This document shows positions 37,601 to 48,112 of a stretch of 64,000 nucleotides of DNA, in pieces. Under the pieces are notes generated by a model. That model did not search any database. It was given only the letters and a program-made list of their open reading frames with translations, and was not told the DNA's origin. The DNA comes from Manihot esculenta (Eukaryota > Streptophyta > Magnoliopsida > Malpighiales > Euphorbiaceae). Made by a program: the position numbers and the translations under genes. The first letter of the stretch is position 1. Every line of letters begins with the position of its first letter. The stretch covers positions 25,586,020-25,650,019 of the forward strand of contig NC_035170.2 in assembly GCF_001659605.2 (NCBI RefSeq), in the 5' to 3' direction.

Positions 37601-40563
37601 GTCAATATTTCACTTAGAGAACAATAGCTTCTATACCACACGCATGTGCTTTTTCCACGTGGCTTTATGTGGTGTGTGATTGTTCTGTGATTATAGTTTG
37701 GTGCCAGAAGTGATGTGTTAGTTCGAACCTCTAATCATACTTGCCTTCATTCTTCACTAATAAACCAAATGATGGAAACAGAAATTTTTTGCCTTGTTCC
37801 TTTTCCTCTTCTCCAAATATAAATAATATGTAAGGGATAGATAGTGAGATTATTCTTCCTACCAAGATGCAAGGATGAATTATGTGTCAGCAGTTGCTTC
37901 ACAAAAAAGAGATGAGTAGACTAGTTTTCATTTATACTGTGCGCTTGACTTATCTAAAAGTGCGTCACTCCCTTTCTTCCTATCTAAAGGATTGAAAGTA
38001 CCGTGACTATTGCTCTTTCTCTTATTTGTTAATGCCTGAGACCGATGGGAAATGGGAAGGATTTTCTTCATGCCTTTTCATGAACAGCAATGCCTAAGAA
38101 ATACCCATAAAAAAAAAACTAACAAATTTTTCTTTGTTTTTCAGCTATTCATTCATTCTTTATTTTTCTTTTTTCTTTTTCTTTTTCCCCCTTTTGTGAA
38201 TAGATGTTTAAATTGTATCTTTGTTTATCTTGTAACTTTGATCTGATGGTTACAGATAGACACAAAAGATATCCTTTTCATATGTGGTGGGGCATTTGTT
38301 GATTTGGAGAAAACTATTTCAGAAAGGTAATTCCTTATTGCGTTCATAGAATTTGCTTGCTGGAGATTGGTTAGGTCTAGATGTTCAAGTTCGCTCTTTT
38401 CCCAGGCGACAAGATGCTTCCATTGGTTTTGGAGCACCAGTTCGTGCAAACATGAGAACTGGTAGAATGACTGATGCTGTGGTGACGTCATCATTGTTGG
38501 AATCTGTGAGAACTAACCAACTACACCTAATGCTTTTTTTTTCCCATGAGTCTATATCACTTGAGTTGTTCAGATAGTTGAATATACTTGATATATATTC
38601 CTCTAGGAAGCCTCAAGTTTCTGTATGACTGGCAGGTAGAAAGTGGTGACCTGGTTGCTTATGGCCTGATTCCTGAATTTGTTGGACGTTTCCCAGTATT
38701 AGTGAGCTTGTCAGCCTTGAATGAGGATCAATTGGTTCAAGTGTGTTTAACTCTTTGAAGTCATTATTAATTATTTATGTTTTTTGAATATTTTGGATTT
38801 TTTTTTCCTGTTGATAGCCTATTAACGGGTTCCTCTTAAGCTCTGGAGATTAAGTAGCATTTAAGTTGTCTTTGAAGTTAATTTTGTTTGCTTTTTCATG
38901 GAAAACCATTTGTACTTTCTTATGTTTTGAGCATGCTGTAGGCAAAACGGGGTGTGGGGAGGGAAGAATTTGCAATCTGAACAAGTTAATGACTTGAGTT
39001 TTCTTTAAGGAAATTGACAAAATATGATGCAAATTTTTTGTACTGTAGGTCATAATGGAGCCAAAAAATGCTCTTGGTAAACAGTACAAAAAGATGTTCA
39101 ATATGAATAATGTAAGTTTTCATTCCTTGGTATGCATGGTAGCCTTTGTGCTTGCTTCTCCATATTTGCCTAATGGTTTATGCTGAATTGCTGATGTACA
39201 AGCCCTACATGTGGTTGCTTGTTCTCTACAATCCTTCAGGTCAAACTACTTTTCACTGATGGTGCATTGAGATTGATTGCAAAGAAAGCAATGGCAAAGA
39301 ACACTGGTGCCCGAGGTTTGAGAGCTATCTTAGAAAATATTCTCACAGAAGCTATGTATGAGGTTAGCTAATTTATTTCCCTGTTTCATCGTCAACATGC
39401 AAATATTGTAGCTCCTTTGCTCTTTGCTTTTTTCACTGAAAGATTTAATGCACCATACATTTCTTGTGCCACCTTTTTTTTTTTTTTTTTTTTTTTCTCT
39501 TTTTATTATAAAGCTGTGGATGGTCGCATGTTGGTAATTGCATTGAGTTTGCTTAGAGAGGCCTAACATTTTAATAAACTGGCTTATCTACCTCTTTTCA
39601 GAAATAAGTTTAAATAAGGGAAAAAGGGGGACATTAGGATGACGCTAAGGTTACACTTGATGCTAATTCTGATTCAATAGAAGTTTTTAAGTATGCATAA
39701 GAGGCACCTTTTGTTTTTCTGCTGATGCTCAGATTCCGGACAAGAAGACAGGAAACAATTGTGTTAGTGCAGTTTTGGTTGATGAAGAAGCTGTTGGATC
39801 AGTAGATGCACCTGGATGCGGAGCAAAAATTCTTCATGAGGATGGTGCATTGGGGTGTAAGCTTCATGAAATAAAGTTGAAAGAATCTATGGTATGCAAT
39901 ACACGCAACCCTCTTTCCCCACTTGGATTTTTATATTATCATCATTGTTAAATTTTCATGTGTAATTGTAACAAAATAGCTGGTCGCCAATTTACTGCAT
40001 TGTTAACACAGTTAATGGCCTGTATCATGGGCCTTTAATGGTGAACAAAACATGTAATTATAGACTATAGAGATATTAGTAGTGAATTGAAGAAAACTGT
40101 TGATCCAATAAGGGTCTTCCTTTCCTCCGTACCCCACGGGTAAAGATCCTAAAAGGTAATGCAGTTGAAGGGAATGACAAATTTGAGATGAGATTCCATT
40201 ATCGCATCATCAATATGCCTTTTTTTTTTTAAATATAAAACTAATTTCTCAGTAGCATTTACAATTAATCTAATAGCCCCAAGAGTTCTTCAGGTTTGGC
40301 TGGTAAGGGGGTGACCAGGCCTTGATTATTGGAAAAAGGCCCCATATTTTCGTTGCAAATACTACCATCAAACGTGAATTGCCTACTTTTGACATTGTGA
40401 TTTCCCATTTTTCTTATGGAAATGTATTGGATGAATGTTTTGATTTTTTGTTTCCCTGGTGCTAACGTAATTAACATTCGCTTTGCAGGATAATGGAGGG
40501 GTTGCACAGGATGAGTTGTCGGAGGGTGAAGTAGAGTTTGAGTCAAGAGCTCTGTCCTTGTAA
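28700..40563 (+). CDS. CLPX: Mitochondrial ClpX, AAA+ unfoldase of the Clp protease
   Basis: A 15-exon gene of 597 predicted residues. Exons: 28700-29287, 29697-29758, 29980-30080, 30221-30300, 30734-30784, 31282-31356, 31440-31517, 37341-37403, 38256-38326, 38406-38505, 38636-38740, 39049-39111, 39240-39362, 39733-39891 and 40489-40563. ClpX unfolds substrates with ATP and feeds them to ClpP in the mitochondrial matrix. The N-terminus is basic and Ser/Thr-rich like a presequence, followed by a CPRC/CPNC zinc site. Walker A GPTGSGKT spans exons 3-4; GYVGED (pore loop), [10 protein letters not shown] (Walker B), the IGF loop that docks ClpP, EFVGRFP and GARGLRAI (sensor 2) follow. Intron 4 has a GC donor. 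Intron 7 holds a hAT transposon. An in-frame ATG at 28574 would add 42 residues. Arabidopsis CLPX proteins are of similar length. Confidence 0.95.
30301..30733 (+). other. GC-AG intron of CLPX (intron 4)
   Basis: Exon 4 must end at CAG (30298-30300) to join GCAGGTTATGTTGGG at 30734 and keep TQ|AGYVGED. The intron therefore opens GCAAGT and closes CTCCAG. No GT donor nearby keeps both frame and sequence. CAG|GCAAGT is the recognised consensus for the minor GC donor class. Confidence 0.85.
31577..31803 (+). repeat. Tandem duplication within CLPX intron 7
   Basis: About 110 bases starting at 31577 (CTGTTTTTGCACAAC, TTCCTTTAATTGATT, GTAAACTTGGGAAGAAGTA) recur 156 bases later from 31733. The hAT element interrupts the second copy after GTAAACTTGGGAA, and that copy continues after the transposon at 36479 with GAAGTATCATTTTTCCCCC. 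Confidence 0.75.
31804..36470 (-). mobile_element. hAT DNA transposon inserted in CLPX intron 7
   Basis: The 4667-bp element is flanked by a perfect 8-bp duplication CTTGGGAA (31796-31803 and 36471-36478), the signature of hAT transposition. The ends are imperfect inverted repeats: TAGGGATGGCAACGGGT at the left, and TATGGATGGCAAGCGGGT when the right end is read in reverse. Subterminal regions repeat ACCCGAACCCG-like motifs in both orientations, as hAT transposase binding sites often do. A decayed transposase gene lies inside on the minus strand, opposite to CLPX. Confidence 0.95.
32361..34676 (-). pseudogene. hAT transposase with BED zinc finger, decayed
   Basis: Reading starts at 34676 ([10 protein letters not shown]), passes a Ser/Pro/Thr/Gln-rich region, then a BED-type finger ([31 protein letters not shown]). 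The catalytic region shows [23 protein letters not shown] and [12 protein letters not shown]. The C-terminal dimerisation region shows [20 protein letters not shown] and [15 protein letters not shown]. Likely introns are 33778-33877 and 32420-32510; after the latter the frame ends with [10 protein letters not shown] and a stop at 32361-32363. Defects are a frameshift near 34180, a TGA at 33606-33608 and a frameshift near 32920. The protein can no longer be made whole. Confidence 0.9.
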
Positions 40564-42014
40564 CTTATTTCATATTTGTGTATATTAGTATCATTTCAAC
40601 GTTACGTGAATACCTTACATAATATGGAAAATTTCACTTATTCTGTTGCAATATCTTGCATATTTTCCGATGTGGATCTTGCGGTTTGGTCAATTCCAAA
40701 GGGAAATCATAAGGGAAGCAAAGGAGTCAGCGCAAGTGTTTGCTCAGGGAAAAATCAAATTGAAATATTTTACATGATGCTATATGCTATGAATCATAAA
40801 TCATAAACATAAGGTTTATTTTTTATATTCTAGTAATCGATCTTGAAAATTTTAAATTTGATAGAATTAAAAAGCATATTTGATGCAGAATCTATTTAAT
40901 TTCTGATTTTTTAGAATATAGTTGAAAAATATCAAAAAATTAAAATTTTAATATAATTTAATAATAAGAACACTAAAATAATAAAATAATTTTTTCTTCT
41001 CTGAATTCTTTTCTCAATATTGTGTTTTTTTCTAACTCTCTAACTTTAATATTAAATAGGTTATTATTTTTTTTTAATATGGTTTATTTTATAAGAAAAA
41101 AATTTAAATAAATTTTTATAAAATTATACAAAATTTCAAGTTGTTTTGACATGAAAACTTTTTAAATTAAAAAGAAATTGAATTTCTCTGTTGTAAAAAA
41201 ATTATTAAAAAAATTAATTAAATTAAAATTTTATAATATTTCTTATTCCAAATGAATATTTCCTCGTTAATTCCCTTCCATTTTATCTATAAATTAACTT
41301 AAATCATTAAATACTTTATTTTAGCCATTCTAATGAATTAATAGAATATAATTAATTTTAGAAAGTTTTTTATGCAAAAAATAATTTAATCTCTCAAAAA
41401 AATTATTTTTGATATAATGTCATTTCACTTGTAATTGAATATGTTTAATAGTTATTATTCTATGAACTATTAAATAAAATAATGTTTTAACAATTTCTTA
41501 AAAAATAATTATGTAAAAAATTACGTATGGAGAGAATTTGGGGGCTAATTAGTATTAAAAAAAATCATCGTAAACATAATTTTTTATTTTAAAAAGTAGT
41601 ACTTAGATTATGTTAATATCATTAATTTTAAAAAAATTGTCAAAATTCAATGGGCCTCCTAGTTTACCAAAAGCTGGTGGACACTTATCTTATTCAGATA
41701 AATTTCAAATTTTATAATTTAATTTTTTAATTAAAATTTATGCTTAAATTTTTAAATTTATTTATTTTTTTAATAAAAATATTTTTTACTTTTCATAATT
41801 TTTATTTTTTTAAAAAATTTAATAAAAAAGATATGAAAAAAAAAAGAAAAGTGAAAAACTAAAATTTTAAAAAATGAAAACTAAAAAAATAGAAGCCAAC
41901 TATAAACTTAATTCACTTGATAAGAGAGAAAGGGAGATGTGGAGGATTGATGTTGGCTTCCTCTCTCTTTGTGGCAGGGTAATTTTTTGACTTTCGCTGG
42001 ATTGATTTTTTTGG
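40564..42014. other. Intergenic DNA after CLPX
   Basis: The first 250 bases are moderately mixed and probably carry the CLPX 3' UTR. The rest is AT-rich. No gene recognised. Confidence 0.5.
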
Positions 42015-42472
42015 GAAAATTACTTTTTAGTCCCTGAGGTTTAACGAAATTAACACTTCTGTCCTTCTATTTTGACGACCCAACACTTAAGTCCCTCACT
42101 TTCTTTTCCGTCCAAATTCGTAGTCCTTTCGTCCAAAATAGCCGTTTGGGACACGTGAATTGACAAAATTAACCCTCTTCTTCTTCTTCTTTTTCTTCTT
42201 CTTCTTCTTCTTCTTCTTACCCTTTCTGCAACTTCTTCTTTTTCTTTTTTCTTTTTTCTTCTTCTTCTTCTTGAATTTCACATTGAAAGAATGGTATTTT
42301 TGAAAAAAATTATCACATCTCACCTTTGACTCTTTGATCAAACGGTTTAAATTGACAGAAGGACTACGAATTTGGATGGAAGAGAAAGTGAGGGATTTAA
42401 GTGTTGGGTCGCCAAAATAGAGAGACATAAGTGTTAATTACGTTAAACTTTAGGGACTAAAAAGTAATTTTC
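42015..42472. mobile_element. Long-TIR (Mutator-like or foldback) MITE
   Basis: Two arms of roughly 110-120 bases form an inverted repeat. The left arm starts GAAAATTACTTTTTAGTCCC at 42015, and the right arm ends with the reverse of the same text at 42472. Further matching blocks are ACCCAACACTTAA, TCCCTCACTTTCT and CAAATTCGTAGTCCTT. The middle holds a CTT-rich microsatellite. Long inverted ends with no coding sequence fit a MULE-derived or foldback MITE. I could not find a convincing target duplication. Confidence 0.75.
42175..42275 (+). repeat. CTT-rich microsatellite in the MITE loop
   Basis: An interrupted run of CTT units with CTTTTT variants and a short break near 42220-42230. The 110-codon minus-strand ORF through it is Lys/Arg low-complexity and is an artefact of this repeat. 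Confidence 0.8.
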
Positions 42473-43275
42473 TCTTTTTTAAAATTTTTTTTTTCAAAAT
42501 TTTTTTTTCTGTAGTTTTTGACGATGAGAGTTATATATTTTTTTATTTTTTCTAATGTCGTATGAGATCATTGTTATTACTGTTGATGCCATTAATATGT
42601 CGTTAGGCAGTTGCACAGCTTTTAAAATCGTTTTTCAATTTTTTTAGATTTGAATTAAATTTTTAAATCGAATTACAATGAGTTTAAATGAATTATTTTA
42701 AGTTTTTTCAGTTTTATTTTAATGGATCAGTGTGACAAAGCGTGAATAGGCTTGCTCAATTTTAGGGCTTTAATGCAAAGTATTGCAGTGAAAAAAAAAA
42801 TCACTTGATATAAATATTTAACATATAGTTATAAAATTTTCTATTATATGAGATCGATTTTGAATTTGGTGAAAAAAAGGGAAAAAATGGAAAATGATCT
42901 CGGCCTTCATTTTTAGGTCTATTGTCGTACACCGTTGGATGTCCCTTGTGAAAAAAGAACTGAAGAGTAGACGGGTGAGTGTACTCTTCTCTTCTCCCTC
43001 CTTTTTGTTAAACCCTACTTTGTCGCAGCTCAAATCCCCGAGAACTCGTACCGGGAACGCCTCTCCCGTCATCGACGACATCTCAACGACATCCTAGCCC
43101 GCTAGTCAAGCTCTGGTAAGCTTCATTGCAGCTCAAATAAAAAAAAGGGCGACAGAAAATTGAAGAACCCGAAACTCGAATCACCATCATCTTTTTCACC
43201 TGTGACCTTTAAGATTCTGCGAAGACAGCTAGTGTTAGAATTGAAGCAATTTCTCGAAGATTGCTGGTAGAAGAA
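42473..43275. other. Upstream region of the bS18m gene
   Basis: AT-rich DNA to about 42900, then a more balanced segment that probably includes the promoter and 5' UTR of the following gene. The ORFs at 42818-43097 have no recognised similarity. No clear TATA box was seen. Confidence 0.45.
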
Positions 43276-46200
43276 ATGATAAGGATAGGTGGCGTTTCAT
43301 TGCGATCCATTAGCATTCGCTCGTCTGTCCGACGCTTAACTCCCCATTTCGCTAAACCTCTCTCTACAACTGCTACTTCAGGTTCAGCTATTTATCTATC
43401 TCTTGGTGATTCTTTACTTTTCTGCTTGCTTTTGGAGCTGTTAATTTTAAACTAATTCTAGTGGAAATAGAATTCTTACTTCACAATGTGGAAATGGTTT
43501 ATAAGAGAATTGGACTTGCGCTTCCTACGTTTTATAACAATTTCTTAAGTAAAGGAATCGGATCTTGAATTTGGTGCTTGACCTAAAATCAAATGTGTGG
43601 GTGATAGAGATGATGGTAGGAGAATTGGTTTTGTTTTTATTATATTGGGCATTTTAGTGTGGGGCATATATATATATATATATATTGCAATTGCTTCGAA
43701 AGCAATTAGAAACGTTACCAAATTGGTTTGGGTTTTTATTCTTAGTTTCTAGAGAATTGGATTTTGATTTGAAACATTTTTATTTTAGGTCAATCATGGG
43801 GATTATTTAAGACTATGAACTAGGGATTCTAATTATGCAGTTTGACTTGATTCTGTGCAGGGTGCTTGTAATTACAATTTCTTCATGTGATATAATCATT
43901 TAAGGAAGATGTGCTCATGAGATTCTTGCTAATACCTTATATTAAGTGCAAATTAGATAATGTTTATTCTTTTCTAAAGTAGTTAACAATGCTTCAATCT
44001 TATTTTCCATTTTTCTGTGTAGCTTAAATCAGGTAGATGCATCTGTTCTTGATTGTTGTATTTTTCTTTTTTGGGCATTTGGACAGGTGATCTAATTGAT
44101 GATAAAGAAAGTCCTAAATCCTTTGAGTCTCGTGATGATTTTGAGCAGCGGATATTTGGTGGCATTTCTGGGAGCAGCTCAGCATCTGAGTCCTTTTTCC
44201 AGAAGCTTGACAGACTTTCAAAGGCCCGCAACTTTACTAATTCCGGACCAGATAAAAGATATGGTTCCGAGGTTTGGAATGACCTGGATGGAGAGGAAGA
44301 GTATGATGGAAAGGGTGATGCTGAGGGAATGGATGATTTTGATGATATGGATGAGTATGATGAAATGGATGAGAGTTTTGACTCATTATCTGATGGAATG
44401 GATGAGAAGTTAAAGAAAGCAGCCACATATTATAAGGTTGATCCTGAGGAAATGGAAGAGGAAGACTATGAGTACAGACCTGATATGAGATTTCCAATTG
44501 GGTCTACTTATGACATTAAGGTATGCAATATAGTAGTCGCCACAGAATCTGTACTTAAGGAATTGCTGTTTGGTTGTATTGGTTCCTCTATGTTTTTGAA
44601 AGCTCTAGCCTTTTTATCTTTGGGGCACTTTATGTGTCCAGTGCATTCTGCTAATATATTATGCAGAAATTAATTTGATATCTGTAGCTTTAATCTAAAA
44701 AAAAAGCCAAAAACTAGAAGAGCTCTATTTAGAGCTAAACTAGAGCTCTATCAGGTGGGGAAATTATGTGATGAAATTTGGAATATTTTTTTTGAAGTTT
44801 TAGGAATGTATTAAATAATAGGCGCATCCGCTATCCATTTAGTATTTTCTGTCTATAAAAACTATTTGAAAAATATCAGATACCTAATGGCGTTGGGAGG
44901 ATTTCTTTTATGAAAAGAAGAAAAAAATGCACCATTTAAGCACAGATTAGATCTGAACATTAAATCTTCCCAGCTGTCTTCTGTTGCCGATGCCATTATC
45001 TTTTATGGCTTATGATTCATACTTCTATGTCATTGTTCTCATTGATAAAATTCCTTGGATCATGGAAGTAATGGAATTTGCTGGTGAATCTTTTTGTGGT
45101 TGTATAACTGCCATCATTTCTCTAAGTCTCCCCTTCTCCTGCTTGTGCTCATTAGCAGATGGAATGATTCTGTTAAACTTGTTAGCTGGTTGGATGTCAT
45201 TATTGCCAATTATTTGTATGACTGTTTTCATGTGCAAATGCATGTGACTTTTATTGAACACAATTTGAGCAACTTATAGTTTACTTTGCCGTTAAAAAGC
45301 AATTTCTTCATTGCAATTTCTAGAGTTGGTCTGGAATTAAGTAATCTAATAATGTGAAGTTCTGTGACTACATTTCTTAATGGAAAAAATGAAAAATCTT
45401 TTTCATCTCATGATGTCTGCATTCAACAATGTGGGTTGTCCTCTTTTCTTTGGTATTCATGCTTTGCTGCTGGAATTCTTTGTTGATTACACTTTTCGTA
45501 CCACGCACATGCTTCCTAAACAACTGTATGGCTTTGTGTAGGATCTGGATCTTAGAAAGCCAGGGGTAAGTAAAGCTGTCAGAAGACGAGAGTTTGAAGT
45601 AACAACAGAGGAAGTTCTGGCACAAGCTGACTTCAGGGTGAGCTTATCATTACATTATCTTTCCCTTTCTTAGGGAATTATCAATCTGCAAATAGGATAA
45701 CTTGATGATGAGTTGGTCAAATCATGTGAAATTCCGTTGTACATTTTACTGCAAATATATATCAGTACTTGGATTAGTGGTTTTGTTCCCCTTGATAAGG
45801 GTTAGATGTAGGAATACCAGTTGTGGTTGGGTAATTGGTGTTAGGTTGCCAGACTTGCTTTTTCAATCTATAATCGGTGGAGGGACTATAAAATTGTACA
45901 ATTTTTCAACTTACTTAAAATCTTTCTAATATAGTTAAATGTTCAATTTTTTTAAAAAATTTTTAAATGTGATATTTTATTCTCTCCGGGTATTGTTCTG
46001 TTCACCTTGTTTGTATCTTTCCTAGATTCATCATATCAATTTGGTCAAGTCATGATATCCTAGTAGAATGATCTACCAAAAAAAAAAGGTATCCTAGTAG
46101 AACAACTATTTTGAAATAATGAATTAGTTGTGGGATCTTGTGTGAGAAAACACCTTTAGGTTCAATATTTTCCTTTGCAAAATTCTGCCATCAACTTCCA

Positions 46201-46697
46201 CCGGTGAGTGTAAGTATTTGTATGTGTTGTATATCATGTTTTGAAGAAACTGATTCTGACACAAATTTAATCTATGGCTATCCTTAGTGATTCTTGAAAT
46301 TTAGGTGCATATTTAAGTTGGTGGAATTTTCCTTGTAGAACGTTAGCTTCCTTGCAAATTTCATAACAGAGGCTGGAATTATCATCAAGAGGAGCCAGGT
46401 AATATGGATTAATGGACTGCAAAATTCAAATGACGTAGTTCATTGAATCAATGATAAAAAAATTTGATAGAACTCTTATTGTTCATTTTGTAGACTGGCA
46501 TAAGTGCTAAGGCGCAGAGAAAGGTCGCAAGGGAGATCAAAACAGCTCGAGCTTTTGGTTTAATGCCTTTCACTACAATGGGGACAAAGTCATTTGTTTT
46601 TGGGAAATCTATGGAGCATCTTGACCAGGACTTTGAATATGAGAGTTTCAGTGGGCCGATGGAGGATGATGATGATGTCAACCCTCGCAGAGCTTAG
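43276..46697 (+). CDS. Ribosomal protein bS18-like, probably mitochondrial
   Basis: Five exons, 299 predicted residues: 43276-43381, 44087-44520, 45542-45637, 46339-46398 and 46494-46697. All introns are GT-AG and in phase. The start MIRIGGVSLRSISIRSSVRR is basic, rich in Ser/Arg and lacks acidic residues, like a mitochondrial presequence. A long acidic middle follows (about residues 70-150, with runs such as DDFDDMDEYDEMDES). The C-terminal half carries the S18 core: FLANFITEAGIIIKRSQTGI, SAKAQRKVAREIKTARAFGL, MPFT. bS18 binds 16S-type rRNA in the small-subunit platform. The protein is far longer than bacterial S18 (about 75 residues). It matches the plant S18-domain family represented by Arabidopsis At1g07210, as I remember it. 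Confidence 0.9.
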
Positions 46698-48112
46698 GAA
46701 GCTACCCCTGCAATGTGAAATTAACCTTACCTTGATTAAATTTTGAGGAGGAACTTCTGGAAAAGATTTCAATGTTCAAAAGCCGAAAATGGAATACAGT
46801 GAGGTGATGAATTGGCAAGATTGTTTTTGAGGCCAATTCAGGTTTTTTTTGTATCATTAGAATTATTCCTTAATAATTCTCGATGCATGTAGCACCAATG
46901 ATATTTAAGCTCTTTTCTACTTGCTTCTCCATTGCTTCTGAATTCTATTATTGCGATTGGTAGATTTATGTTATTTTCCTCACTATCATCATAAAAAGCA
47001 CAAAACGTTGGGAAATTAAAGCGTTCTGCAATATAATGATTGAAGATGGGCGAACCAATTTTAAATTTTAGAAATTAAAATATGATGCAGTTTTTAAAAT
47101 AAATTGATGGTGAATACACTTAAATTTAATTTAAAAATTAGTGATAGCTTTAATTTTTATTCTGACATTAATTATTTCTAGCAAATATTTGTCGTTTTAT
47201 TTCTTTTAACAATAAATTATAGTTTAAATAAAATTAGAAAAAAAGAGAGTGAGTTTACATTCACTGGGACTTTTTTAAAATTTGAAAATCTTAAATTTAT
47301 GAGAGTAAGGTTTTTGAAAATAAAATCTTTGAAAGTTTTTTAAAAAATATAATATGATGATGAAGACTTGGATAATGTTTTTTCTTTAAAATTTTAAATA
47401 TTTAAAAGTATTTTATTTCCTAAAAAATAATAAAAAGTTATAAAAATTTAAAAATCATAATAAACCTTATCTTAAAATTTTTCGTTACACTACTCTTAAA
47501 TATAGTGTTAAAAACTTTGACAGTATCACATAATTCACAGAAATATTGAAAAACATAGAAGAAAGAGTAATAATTAATAATAAGTTTTTTGTATTCTCGA
47601 AAATTCATTAAAATATTACTAAATTATAATTATGTTAAATGATTTTGCCCCACTATCTATTTAATTATTAATATTTAAAGAAGATAACACCATTCTAGTA
47701 GAGAATGTTTATTTCTTACTGTTAGATGCATAAAAAAAATTAATAATAGTAAATTTAGAGATTAAATCATTATTTATTTAAAATTTAACATGCGTTGAAA
47801 AATAGATAAAAAAATTAAAATATTTTAAAAATTAAAATTAAATAATTTTAATGAATTAATAAAAGTACAGTGATAAACTTGTTAATAATAACAATATTAT
47901 GGACGTTTTCGTAAATTACCATAAAAGAAATCGGATGATTCTGTTGGAATAAAGTCTTGGGCTGCTTCTGTTCCGTTCTTTATCATCTCAATCAATGTCT
48001 TGTAGTTGTTCTTCACTAAAAAACTCTACAAATTAAAATCACTGCGCTAAATCATAAAATCTATCACATATTTATCTTTTTGGAATTTAGAACCGATCTT
48101 TCATAAAAAGAA
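46698..48112. other. AT-rich spacer between bS18m and SPF30-like genes
   Basis: The first 300 bases are likely the bS18m 3' UTR. The rest is AT-rich with no gene. About 200 bases before 48113 are more balanced and should hold the next promoter and leader. Confidence 0.5.

Noticed and set aside
42096..42428. Lys/Arg-rich minus-strand ORF of 110 codons
   Set aside because: It reads through the CTT microsatellite of the MITE and is low-complexity.
44237..44497. Minus-strand His/Pro/Phe-rich ORF
   Set aside because: It is the antisense of the acidic exon 2 of the bS18 gene.
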